Shown here: positions 24,430 through 35,299 of the stretch, in pieces
How positions within the stretch are numbered: position 1 is the first letter of the stretch
Layout: each line of letters begins with the position of its first letter
Source: Paulownia fortunei
Taxonomy: Eukaryota > Streptophyta > Magnoliopsida > Lamiales > Paulowniaceae
DNA length: 64,000 nt
Direction of reading: 5' to 3'
NCBI GenBank assembly: GCA_019321725.1
Contig: CM033110.1
Span: 11,587,278-11,651,277, forward strand
Translations under genes and position numbers: made by a program
The notes under the pieces: generated by a model
Database searches by the model: none
What the model was told of the DNA's origin: nothing
Seen by the model: only the letters and a program-made list of their open reading frames with translations

Positions 24430-25534
24430 ATGGTGAGAACTCGTGGTGAGAGGAGTGGTGGTGCCAGAGCACAGAGGAATGAGCCACCCATCCCGGTTAA
24501 TGATCGAGATACCATGATTAATCGGTTAACAGAATTGATTGAACGATAGTCCGAACAGATTCAACAATTGATTCGGCAGAGGGATAATGGTAAGCAACCA
24601 CGGGTGGAGGTAAACCAACAGCGGGCAGACTATATATATATGTGGGAGAACGATTTCGGAGACTGGATCCCCCAACATTTGAGGATGCTATTGATCCTAC
24701 CGCTGCAGAGGACTGGTTGAGGACCCTGGAGAACATGTTCCAGTACAGCAGGGTGCCAGTAGAGGAGAGGTAATGTGTGCCACTTTCATGCTTCGCGGTA
24801 GTGCAGGCCATTGGTGGGACATGATTAGCAGTATAGAGGACATTACTACCATGAGTTGGGATAGATTCAAGGAGTAATTCCGAAACAAATATTTCACAGC
24901 TCCAGTTCACATGATGAAGATGAACGAGTTTATACAACTGCGACAAGGAGCGATGACTGTTGGGGAATATATTCGTAAATTTGAACAACTGTCCAGGTTT
25001 GCTACGCACATGGTCAGCACTGAAGTACTGAAAGTAGAGAGATTTCTGGAGGGTTTGAGGCCAGAGTTATACCGGGATGTGAATATGGCGGGTACTCAAG
25101 GGGTGACATTTTCACAGGTGGCTGAGAGGGCGTTGGTGGCAGAACAGGCTGAATTGAGAATCGTTCGTGCACATGAGGCTCGACAGCAGTTCAGACAGCA
25201 GGGACAGAGATGGACTGTGGGGCAAAAGAGGCCATTCCAAATGCAGAAGCCGATCCAAATATAGAAGCCAGGATTTAAATTTCAAGGAGAACAAGGCCAA
25301 CAACAAGAAGGTCAAAATAAGAGGCCACGGGTCGAACAAGGAAAAGCACCAATGCCAGAAGCTGTGTGTCAGAAATGTGGTAATCGACATACTGGAGGCT
25401 GCTATATAGAAACCAGGACGTGTTTTCGATGTGGAATACCGGGACATATTGCTAAATTTTGCCCAGGTAAACAGAATCAGACCATCCCAAAGAATGTACC
25501 AGGGCGGATGCAGAAGCAAATCCATCGGTGGTAA
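24430..25534 (+). pseudogene. Tekay-like gag (capsid and zinc knuckle)
   Basis: Starts at ATG 24430 (MVRTRGERSGG), preferred over upstream in-frame ATGs because it follows the leader and has the usual basic N-terminus of this family. The capsid part reads LRGSAGHWWDM and then MTVGEYIRKFEQLSRFA; the nucleocapsid end has one CCHC knuckle CFRCGIPGHIAKFC at about 25420-25461. Breaks: TAG at 24547-24549, a frameshift in about 24600-24770, TAA at 24875-24877, TAG at 25262-25264, and a change of frame between the knuckle and protease near 25480-25510. Gag of this family forms the virus-like particle; this copy cannot be translated whole. Confidence 0.88.
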
Positions 25535-28500
25535 CATGTACACTTTATATTTCTAGTGTTCCAATACTTGTATTATTTAATTCTGGAGCCACGCATTCAT
25601 TTGCATCCACTGAGTACGTGAAGAGGCTGGGTAGAATACCAGATGTAGCAGAAATCAGTTATAGTGTAACAGTTCCCTCTGGAGATGCTAGACAAACCGA
25701 TCGGATTTTGAGAGCTTGTGCTATACTTGTTGAAGGTAGAGAATTACATGCTGATTTGATTGTACTGGATATGAATGATTATGATGTTATTTTGGGCATG
25801 GATTGGTTGTCAAAGTATGGGGCTACTATCAACTGTAAGGAAAAGACGGTGATATTTCAACTTTCTGGGAAAGAGTCTTTCACATTTGCCAGCATTGTGA
25901 AGAATTTTAGATTTCCTATGATTTCAGCAGTGAAGGCACAACGATTACTCGATGATGGTTACGAAGGGTACTTGGTGAGTGTCATGAACATTGAGGAACA
26001 ACACCCACCAACTCTGAGTGAAATACCAGTGGTACGGGAATATACTGAAGTATTCCCAGATGATCTCCCGAGACTGCCACCAGATCGTGAAATAAAGTTT
26101 GTTATTGACATACAACCAGGAACATCTTCAATCTCAAAAACTCCCTACAGAATGGCTCCATTGGAGTTGAAAGAATTGAAAGTACAATTACAAGACTTGT
26201 TGGACAAGGGATTCATCAGACCGAGCTTTTCACCTTGGGGAGCACCAGTTCTATTTGTAAGTAAGAAGGATGGCACCATGAGACTGTGCATCGATTATCG
26301 AGAGTTGAACAGGGTCACAATTAAGAATAAGTATCCGTTACCCAGAATCGATGATTTATTTGACCAGCTTTAGGGTGCTGCAATATTTTCAAAGATTGAC
26401 TTACGCTCTGGGTACCATCAATTGAAAATAAAGAAAGAGGATATCCCCAAGACGGCATTTAGTATAAGATATGGGCACTATGAATTTTTGGTGATGCCAT
26501 TTGGATTGACTAACGCTCCAGCAGCATTCATGGATCTGATGAACAGAGTGTTTAAAGAATTTCTGGATAAATTTGTTATTGTGTTCATAGATGACATTCT
26601 AGTTTACTCCAGAACTAAAGAAGAACATGCCGCACATTTAACACAAGTACTAGAGGTCCTGAAAGTGAAGCAGTTGTACGCCAAATTCAAGAAATGCGAG
26701 TTCTGGTTGGATCGTGTGGTATTCTTGGGACATGTTATATCAGGAGCGGGAATATCAGTAGATCCAAGTAAAGTTGAAGCTATCAACAACTGGATGCAAC
26801 CTACTAATCCTTCAGAGGTGCGCAGTTTTCTGGGTTTAGCTGGATATTACCGAAGATTTGTGGAGGGGTTCTCCAAGATTGCAATGCCATTGACACAATT
26901 AACCAGAAAAGGGGTGATGTTTAGATGGACAGATATGTGTGAGCGAAGTTTCCAGGAGCTGAAAAAGAGGCTGACTTCAGCACCTATTCTCTCAATTCCA
27001 TCAGGTACGGGAGGATTCGTAATTTACAGTGACGCATCGAAGAATGGATTAGGATGTGTACTGATGCAGAATGGCAAAGTAATTGCGTATGCATCCAGAC
27101 AACTTAAAGAGTACGAAAAGAATTACCCCACGCACGACTTGGAACTTGCTGCTGTAGTATTTGCGCTTAAAATATGGAGACACTATTTATATGGTGAACG
27201 GTGCGAGATCTTTACTGATCACAAGAGCCTCAAATACTTCTTCACACAGAAAGAGTTGAATATGCGGCAGCGAAGATGGCTAGAACTGGTAAAAGATTAT
27301 GATTGTGTGATCAATTACCACCCAGGTAAAGCCAACGTTGTAGCTGATGCATTGAGCCGAAAATCCACACAAAGTACAATGGCTATGGATTTAATTCAAA
27401 AATCAGAACTGAATGATTTGCAGAAAATGAATATAGAGATTTTACAGACAGGAGTAATAGAGGCAAAGTTGGCAGCCCTGACGCTTCAGCCTACGCTAAT
27501 TGATAGGATCAAACAGGGACAACGAGATGATGAATATCTCATCAATATGAGAAAATATGTTGCTGCAGGGAAGTCTACTGAATTTAAGATGACTCAGGAT
27601 GATATTTTACAATTTAGAGGGCGGTTTTGTGTGCCAAATATTGATAACATTCGGGAAGACATTTTAAAAGAGGCACATTCAACCCCTTATTCAGTACATC
27701 CAGGGGCTACTAAGATGTATAGAGACTTGAAATCGCATTATTGGTGGCCGGGTATGAAAAAGAACATCGCCCAGCATGTGGAGCAATGTTTAACATGTCA
27801 ACAAATAAAGGCCGAACATCAAAGACCCGCAGGGACTTTACAACCTCTACTTATTCCAGAATGGAAATGGGAAAGGATCACCATGGATTTCGTAACTGGT
27901 TTGCCAAAGACTACTAAGAGTCATGATGCTATTTGGGTTATCGTCGATAGATTGACCAAGTCTGCTCATTTCCTTCCCATATGTTCTACCTATTCTATGG
28001 ATCGCTATGCCCAATTATACATTCAGGAGATTGTCAGACTTCATGGTGTGCCATTGTCTATTGTTTCTGATAGAGATTCAAGATTTTTGTCTACTTTTTG
28101 GAGGAGTTTACACAAAGCTTTGGGAACACAATTATCATTCAGTACAACATATCATTCTCAGACGGATGGGCAATCTGAACGAACAATACAGACGTTGGAG
28201 GATATGCTCAGAGCCTGTGTATTAGACTTCCAAGGTCAGTGGAGTAAATTCCTACCTTTGGTGGAGTTTTCGTACAACAACAGCTATCAGACTAGCATTG
28301 GAATGGCTCCCTATGAAGCATTGTATGGCAGAAAATGTAGGTCTCCGATACACTGGGATGAAGTTGGTGAGAAGAAACTTTTGGGCCCAGATATGATTCG
28401 AGAGATGACAGAAGCCGTGTTACAGATTCGACAAAGAATGCAAACTGCCCAAAATCGACAGAAAAGTTATGCAGATCGACGAAGAAGGGCATTGGAGTTT

Positions 28501-28926
28501 GCGATAGGAGATCAGGTGTTTTTGAAAGTAGCACCAATGAAGGGCATCATGCGGTTTGGGAAGAAAGGAAAATTGAGTCCCAGATACATTGGCCCATTCT
28601 CGGTGATTGAAAGAATTGGTGATGTTTCTTACAGACTAGATCTGCCAACATCTATGTCCCAAATACACAATGTATTTCATGTGTCTATGCTGAGGAAATA
28701 TATTGATAATCCTTCTCACATTCTGAAGAATGAACTAGTGGAATTAAAGGCAGATTTAAGCTACGAAGAAAAGCCTGTACAGATTTTATTACGAGAAGTG
28801 AAGCAGCTAAGAAATAAACAGATTCCATTGGTTAAAGTGTTATGGAGAAACCAATTAGTAGAAGAGGCCACTTGGGAAAGGGAGGATGAAATGAGAACTA
28901 AGTATCCTGAACTTTTCGGTAAGTGA
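25506..28926 (+). pseudogene. Tekay-like pol: PR-RT-RNH-INT-chromodomain
   Basis: Long, well preserved. Protease core reads [10 protein letters not shown]: the catalytic Asp is Asn (AAT at 25579-25581). RT from about 26110, with FIDD at 26584-26595; a single TAG at 26371-26373 interrupts it. RNase H has YSDAS near 27030 and TDHKSLKYF near 27217. Integrase has the HHCC finger ending CLTCQQ (about 27787), then the catalytic D-D-E at MDFVTG (27883), SDRDSRF (28068) and QSERTIQ (28171). The C-terminus (about 28750-28926, YEEKPVQIL to LFGK) resembles a chromodomain, which in this group guides integration to heterochromatin. Apart from one stop and the protease change it is intact; probably inactive on its own. 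Confidence 0.93.
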
Positions 28927-28949
28927 AATTTCGGGGACGAAATTTTTAT

Positions 28950-28962
28950 AAGGAGGGGAGGA
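28950..28962 (+). other. Polypurine tract of the Tekay-like element
   Basis: AAGGAGGGGAGGA directly before the TGTGATACCC start of the 3' LTR; primes plus-strand DNA synthesis. Confidence 0.9.
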
Positions 28963-29652
28963 TGTGATACCCGAGCCTCTTACTACTCACATGGCCAAAT
29001 ATGATTCATGCATTACATGTTAATTTTATATGCTATTTGCATTTCTATTGACATTGCATAATTTATTTCATTTTATACGACATTCTTGAATATTAAACTT
29101 AATTCTGAAGCTCTTGCACGATATTAGTTATTGAATTTCTTAATCTAAGTAGTTGATTTTATATTGAAATAAGAAGAAAATGAGGTGGATCAATATTAGA
29201 TATAGATGGGATATATAGGTTATAATTTTGGAAGTGCTAAAAGTGTTACTAGTAACCTTATACGGTTTAATTTGATTTGATCAAGTTATTTCAAAAGTAT
29301 ATATTTGTAAATTAGCATACTTGGGATATTGGACATGATATAATATGATTTAAGTGTCATATTACAAGGCCCTTATGTGCATATGATTTTAGAAATGCAA
29401 ACTAGATAATTCTTTAAGAATCGGATGCGAATCGATTTGGAGATCGAATGAACGGACATAGGAATTACCTATGGGAATGAATGATGATTAAGATAGGTTG
29501 CAACCAAATAAAAATAGGTGAGACACACAAGATTAGGGCTGCAAGATAAGGGACAAAATCAGATTTTGCCATTTACTTGCCACCTCATGCTTTCTTATTA
29601 AGCTTAAGCTAACATCTCAAGCTAACACCTCAAACCCTTCACCCTTAAGCAA
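28963..29652 (+). repeat. 3' LTR of the Tekay-like element, first 690 bp
   Basis: Gap-free match to 21381-22070 with five transitions. Ends at CCTTAAGCAA, after which the 5' LTR goes on for 2.2 kb but this copy does not. Confidence 0.93.
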
Positions 29653-30932
29653 AAGTTATATTTATTTATTTATTTTTTATTTTATTTCAGTCCAACAGAT
29701 AATTAACTCAAATTCAAGGACAAATTGATAACCCAAGTCCAATAAGAGGCCCAATCAGCCCGAGATACAAATCATATGTCCTATAAGGCAATCAGGTCTA
29801 TGATGCTTACATTATATTAAAGGCCAATGAGCAGGTCTAAATAGCCTCAATCTCCATATTTATAAAGTACGCAAATTTTATTCCATGTTTTGAATTAGTT
29901 TATTTTCTCGGATATATATTGACTTAAGCATCGGAGGGGCTTCCCTGGGACAACCCTAGAGCCCTTCTAACCGTCTGTTCGTGCTACAGGAAGGGAACCC
30001 ATCTTCACGAATTGCAAGTTCACAGACACGTGTCGATGATTCGTGAACACACCTCAGTTTACGAAAAATAACAGTATCATATTGGCGTCCTCTATGGGAA
30101 ACCCTGCCACAATATTGAGAATGCAAACCTGCACAAGAGCTAAAGAATCCAGTACACAAGGAGCTCCACCAAAGCATGGAGCCAACAATGATAGAGGATA
30201 TCAACAACATCAGAAAGCAGCAGCAGGATTGGAGCAGTAGCCCCCAGTAGGGGGCTTGCACAAGGACACAGAGGTTCGACTCATGCAGGAGGAGCTACAA
30301 GATCTGTTGGAGGACATGGCCATAAGAATAGCATCCAAGGAGATAGCCCGACCAAGAGTAGCAGCCAAGGCGATAGTCCATTACCTCGCTGAACATCAGG
30401 CTGATCCTCGCTCCCAGCCCTCACAATAAGGAGAAGGCTCATGCCCAATGGAGGCAAAAGAGTCGCATGGAGAGCGAGTAGGAAGAAAGAGAGAAGAAGT
30501 GCTTGAAGAGGTGACTAACGAGAATGTTCCTCAGAGCTAGCAGCCAACTTCTAGGCCAATGAGGATAGAATAATCACATACTGCTCATCGCTCCATCCTC
30601 CCTCAAGATAGCACCCAATCTCTGGCAGTGTTACAACATAGAAGGAGCCTGTTCGCTACTAACATTTTGGCTAAACCCCTACCTCGGGGATAAAGACTTC
30701 AAACCTCTAGAAATACGATTGAATAGGCGACCTACGAGAGCACTTGGACAAATTATACGCCAAGGCAATCTTATATGATATGATCGATGCAGTGTATTAC
30801 AAGGTCTTTCGCACAACACTTACGAAGAGAGCATTGACTTGGTTCAATCAGCTACTAGCAGGGTCTATTCATCACTCATCAATATATTCTGACAAAGCGA
30901 TCGTCCATCCAATCACCGTCTTATATTTTTAA
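29653..30932 (+). pseudogene. Ty3/gypsy Tat-like LTR end, leader and gag fragment
   Basis: The first 420 bp look like the end of another gypsy LTR, followed near 30083 by TGGCGTCCTCTATGGGAA, which resembles the Tat-type primer site (canonical TGGCGCCGTCTGTGGGAA). Gag follows with several frameshifts: MQTCTRAKESS near 30121, and the retrotransposon-gag core AVYYKVFRTTLTKRALTWFN at about 30789-30848 followed by QLLAGSI. It stops near 30932, where minus-strand sequence of another element begins. No pol. Confidence 0.75.
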
Positions 30933-32100
30933 AGCACCCAATTAAGTTTGTCTGCTTGTACTTGAGTAAAGTTTTTAGCAATGCTGACTAGTAGTATTTC
31001 TTTCTCACCCAAATTAGACATATTTAAGATGGTCTGGGATTGATTTAAGCTACATTGTAGGTGTATCATTTTCCACATCCCCCAACATTTGCACATCCAA
31101 CTTCTTTTCTTTCAAATCCTACATAAGAAGATATTTTTGTAAAGTAACCTCTACTCCATCTTTGCTAGTGAACTCAAGTATTTGTTGTGACTTGGGATCA
31201 ATAAGTTCGATTGCAGAAACAACATTCACATTAGTAGGATATCTCATGACTTCAAAAATTATATTTTATAACTTCGCCATCAAACTCCATAGTAAGAGTG
31301 CCATCATGAACATCAATCTTAGCTCGAGCTATCTTCATGAATGGTCTTCCCAAAAGAATGTGTATAGGATTAGGACATATGTCATCCTCTATCTCAAGAA
31401 CATAAAAATCAATTGGAAAACCAATTCATTCACCTGCATAAGAACATCTTCCACAACCCTTATTGGATATGCATTAGATCTATCAGCTAATTGTATGATA
31501 ACACAAGTTTCTTTTAAAAGTCCTAGATTTAGAGAAGAATAAATAGAATATGGCATAACAATAATTGATCATCCCAAATCTAACATGCATTTTTTAAATT
31601 TGGTTTTACCAATGGTATAAGAGATGGTAAAAGTGCTCAGATCCTTACACTTTGGAGGGGGCTTTTCTTTGAAGAACCGCCGAAACATTCTCCCCACACT
31701 TATTTTTTCATCCCCCCTCAACTATCATTTGTTAGTGCATAGCTCTTTAAGGAACTTAGCATATCGAAGCACCTACTTGATCGCATTAAGAAGAGGGATG
31801 TTTACCTCCACTTTTCGAAAAGTCTTAAGGATCTCCTTTTCATGCTCATTTTTCTTAGAATTTGATAACCTACTAGGAAAAGGTGGAGGTGTTACATAAG
31901 TATGAGAGAGAGGTTTTAGAGTGGTTACTGATTTTGGATTCTCCTTAGGATGAATAGTCTTGTCAACAATTTTTTCATTTTAAAGAGTTGTGATCAAATT
32001 AGCCTCCTTGATTGAATTTTCATTTGAAAAAGAAACATGACATTAAGTGGAAGGGTTAAGTTGAGGTTGAGCAGGAAATTTATCTTTTTCATGAGTACGT
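30933..32100 (-). pseudogene. Athila-like gypsy protease region, decayed
   Basis: Minus strand, following the gag below. Recognised across frameshifts: LRYAKFLKELC near 31750-31785, a protease-like core MLDLG near 31580 with MPYSIYSSLNLGLLKETCVI just after, and LADRSNAYPIRVVEDVLMQV near 31430-31480, then a linker that normally precedes RT (PDHLKYV near 31040). The sequence ends before RT at the junction near 30932. At least six stops or frameshifts. Confidence 0.78.
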
Positions 32101-33285
32101 AAAGAAGTTGTCAATGTTGAAAGTGTGCTTTGATCACATTGATGGCTTGTGAAGTTTGGTTATTGATGTTTGTTTGTACATGCATAAATTCTTGCAAAGT
32201 TTCCTCAAGAGATTTTGTATGTGGAGCTGGATAAGAAGGAAAGTTTGGTGGCTTTTGTGAATGTAGCGATTGGGCACGGTTTTCTTCTCGCCAACTAAAA
32301 TTGGGATGATTTTTCCATTGTGGATTGTAAGTTTTGGAATATGGAGAATGAAAATGCTTTTTGAATATGTTCATGACATTTGCTTGTGTTGGAATATTTC
32401 TGTATTCATTGGTGGAGTGTCCCACAAGTTCACAAATGCTACAAACTTCTTCATCTGGCATAGATATAATTTTCTTTACTTTTTTAAGTTTCATGGCCTC
32501 AACTTTTCTTTTTAAACTAGTAATCCTAACAGTTAAATCATCTTCTTGACTGAGGTAATATATTCGTTTATTACTATTAGCAAGATTGGATCTAATAAAA
32601 CCTTCAGAAGAATTAACATTATGCCATGATTGAGAGTTTTCTACCAAATGGTCTAAATATTCTAGGGCTTCATCAGGTTCTTTATCAAGAAATTTACCAT
32701 TACACATTGTTTTAACAAATTATTTTGTTTCAAGAGTTAGACCTTTATAAAAGAAACTAATTAAGCATCATTTTTCAAAACCATGATGTGGTCACGAATT
32801 CAACAAATCTTTAAAACTTTCCCAACATTCAAAGAAAGCTTAATTAGAATTTTGATAAATTTTTTTGATTTGCCTTTTCTAAGCATTAGTTTTATGATTT
32901 GGAAAGACCTTTTAAAAAATCCAGTTTGCATTTCTTGCTAAGTGCCAAATGACCTAGGTTTTAAAGAGTTAAGCCAAGTTTTTGCTTTATCTTTTTAAAA
33001 AAAAGAAAATAATTTGAGCTTAATGATCTCATTTGTACAAGTTTTATCTTCAAAAGTGGCACATACTTCATCAAATTCTTTCAGATGCAAGTAGGGGCTT
33101 TTAAAGTCTAAACCATGAAAATTAGGAAGTAAAGGGATCATACATAGATTAAATCAAAAGTTATTTGCATTGAGAGAAAAAATAAAACAAGAAGGAGAAG
33201 AATTTTGAGGAGGTGTCAAATAATAACGCATGGTACGCACTTGTTGATTCTCATTTTCATCCTGGACACTTTTATTTTCAATCAT
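32101..33285 (-). pseudogene. Athila-like gypsy gag, decayed
   Basis: Begins at an ATG on the minus strand (33285, MIENKSVQDENENQQV). Capsid part SPYLHLKEFDEVCATFED and DKAKTWLNSLKPRSFGT (about 32930-33120) is broken by stops and frameshifts; the second half is open for 198 codons from 32707 to 32111 (KEPDEALEYLDHLVEN, then NPQWKNHPNFSW). The zinc knuckle CSICELVGHSTNEY has Tyr where the last Cys is expected. These sentences are typical of Athila/Tat-group Gag. Confidence 0.82.
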
Positions 33286-33460
33286 GGTGGAAGTGTGTGG
33301 AGGTGACACAAACAAATTTCCAAACAAAATTTTAGAATTATTTTAACTAAACGATGAGAATTATGATTACGATACCATATGAATATATAACCATAAAGAA
33401 AACAAACACATAATATTTACAAAGAGAAAATATTTACAAACCTGGAAACTTACCTTGTCT

Positions 33461-33480
33461 TCCATGGAAACGATGCCAAA
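33461..33480 (-). other. Primer-binding site of the Athila-like element
   Basis: Minus strand TTTGGCATCGTTTCCATGGA, a degraded form of the Athila-type site (canonical TGGCGCCGTTGCCGGGGA), four to five bases after the proposed LTR end. Confidence 0.55.
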
Positions 33481-33484
33481 AACT

Positions 33485-35295
33485 TGCTACAATTTTAAGG
33501 TCGCAAACCTAAGTGCAGGTTGTGTCAAGTAACAATTTTTTTGAAAATTTGAGGTCGATCCACAGGGAAGTTGTTTGAAGTTTTTGGGTTTATATTTCTT
33601 AAAAGATAAGCTCAATGTGGTTTAGATTAAAAAAAAATATTCTATATCTAAAAAATCAAAGTAATAAAAATACTGAGAAGTAAGGATCAGCTCTTGAGTT
33701 TTGCATAGAACAACAATTATTTATTTTTTTCCTTTTTTTAAATGACACTATTGGAATCCATATATAATAAAGGTTCCAATGGAAAGATGCCATCAAATAA
33801 CTCATGCATTAAGGTAATCATAACATTATCTTACCATTTGTAAATTATCTTTTTACACCAATACTTGTTTATGTGATCAAGTATTTATGCACACCTTTCT
33901 TTACAACAAATCAATATTTTACATTAGCAGTCAGTGGAGTAGAATCGTACAATAAGCTAAATGAATACAAGTATTTATTGCGCCAAAGGTGATACTAAAA
34001 TCAAGAATCGCCACTAAATAAGAATGGTTTCAATGCCAACACTTATTTATGGAATTAAGTATTTATTCACACTTTTGTCTACAACAAATCAAGATTTCGC
34101 ATTAACAGTCGGTGGAGTAGAACCGTACAATAAGCTAAATGAACCAAAGTATTTGTTGTACTATTGGTGATATATGAATCAAAAATCACTACAAAACAAG
34201 GAGGGTTTCAATCAAAAATTAAAATAATAATATAACACACCTAAACATTATGCATCTTTATAACCATTCATCTTCCTCCATCAAGAGGTTCACCATTTCT
34301 CCTCAACTAAATAAAATTTAGAAAGACATAATGAAAGTAGGAAAGACTAGAAAGAGAAGAGAAACTAGAGTATACATTTCTATTACTACTAGAAAACTTA
34401 TATTACTACTGGAAAACTTAGCTTAAAGAAAGATAACAATAAAAATTTATTTTCCCCTGTGAGGGTTTTTGTGTGTCTTTAAAGACATCCAAGAGCCCCA
34501 ATTTATAGTAGAAGGGTGCCTAAATTGGCATTACCAAATTCACTCCAAATGCACTCCAAATTTACTACAAATATGCTCTAAATTCACATGTCTATTTCCA
34601 ATTTTAAATTTATCATACATTTTTCTCCATAAAATCAACTAATTTTGGAAAATTAATCAACATGAAAGCTGTGTATTTTCTGTTCAATTCATTTTTCAAC
34701 TTGAATCACCTAATTCCAACCACTATGGAGAAAGTTATGCTTGATTTAAGAAATGTATCAACATAGATAGATCATTTTCAATACACACAGTTGGATGAAT
34801 TTTTTGCTATAATCAAGACTGAATTAGGCTAAGATTCCAACATAAAAGTTGTAGTTCTATCTCTTGCTTTCAAATGAAGTAATATTCAGGTTTATAAGGC
34901 TTTTGAACATGGAGTTATATCCAAAATACAAAAACTGCACTAGTTTGGAAACATGCTTATTTTGAATTTAATGCAAGCCCAATAATCACTTGCAAAGTCC
35001 AAGTGATTTCTTGCATATATTTTAATCTACACATGATGGACTTAGGAAAAAATGGTCATTTCTTCTAATGGTGATTCTTTTTTTATCCAATGAAATATTA
35101 TTATCTCCCAACTTACTCATGAAACGTGTTGTTTTCTTTGATTTTTTTTTGGCTTTTTTTTATCTCTTTTTGTTCATTGATTCTCTAACATAAAATATTA
35201 ATAAAACTATAATATTAACAAAAATAAAGCAAGGAAAATATAAAAGATTTGATACAAAAATATGTCAAAATATTCACTTAATAGCGGTTTTCACA
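33485..35295 (-). repeat. 5' LTR of the Athila-like element (about 1.8 kb)
   Basis: Proposed limits have TG..CA ends: the minus strand starts TGTGAAAACCGCTATTAAG at 35295 and ends ATTGTAGCA at 33485, just before the primer site. Inside, about 33850-34010 and 34028-34190 are diverged tandem copies (period 178 bp; GTACAATAAGCTAAATGAA in both). The second LTR is not in the window, so the ends are inferred. Confidence 0.55.
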
Positions 35296-35299
35296 TCCC

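Larger units (their letters stand above)
21381..29652 (+). mobile_element. Ty3/gypsy chromovirus, Tekay/Del-like, 3' truncated
   Basis: Nearly complete LTR retrotransposon: 5' LTR, tRNA-Met primer site, gag, pol in the order protease-RT-RNase H-integrase-chromodomain, polypurine tract and the first 690 bp of the 3' LTR. The integrase-last order and terminal chromodomain define a chromovirus; the long LTR starting TGTGATACCC fits Tekay/Del. The 690 bp shared by the two LTRs align without gaps and differ at five positions, all transitions (about 0.7 %), so the insertion is recent. The 3' LTR ends abruptly at 29652 against other gypsy sequence. Confidence 0.93.

Noticed and set aside
24518..25009. 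163-codon open frame on the minus strand
   Set aside because: Antisense to the gypsy gag, which is clearly the coding strand.
30043..30261. Minus-strand open frame of 101 codons over the Tat-like leader
   Set aside because: Antisense to primer site and gag; Cys/Ser-rich composition is a by-product.
31162..31542. 126-codon plus-strand open frame
   Set aside because: Antisense to the Athila-like protease region, whose conserved phrases are on the minus strand.
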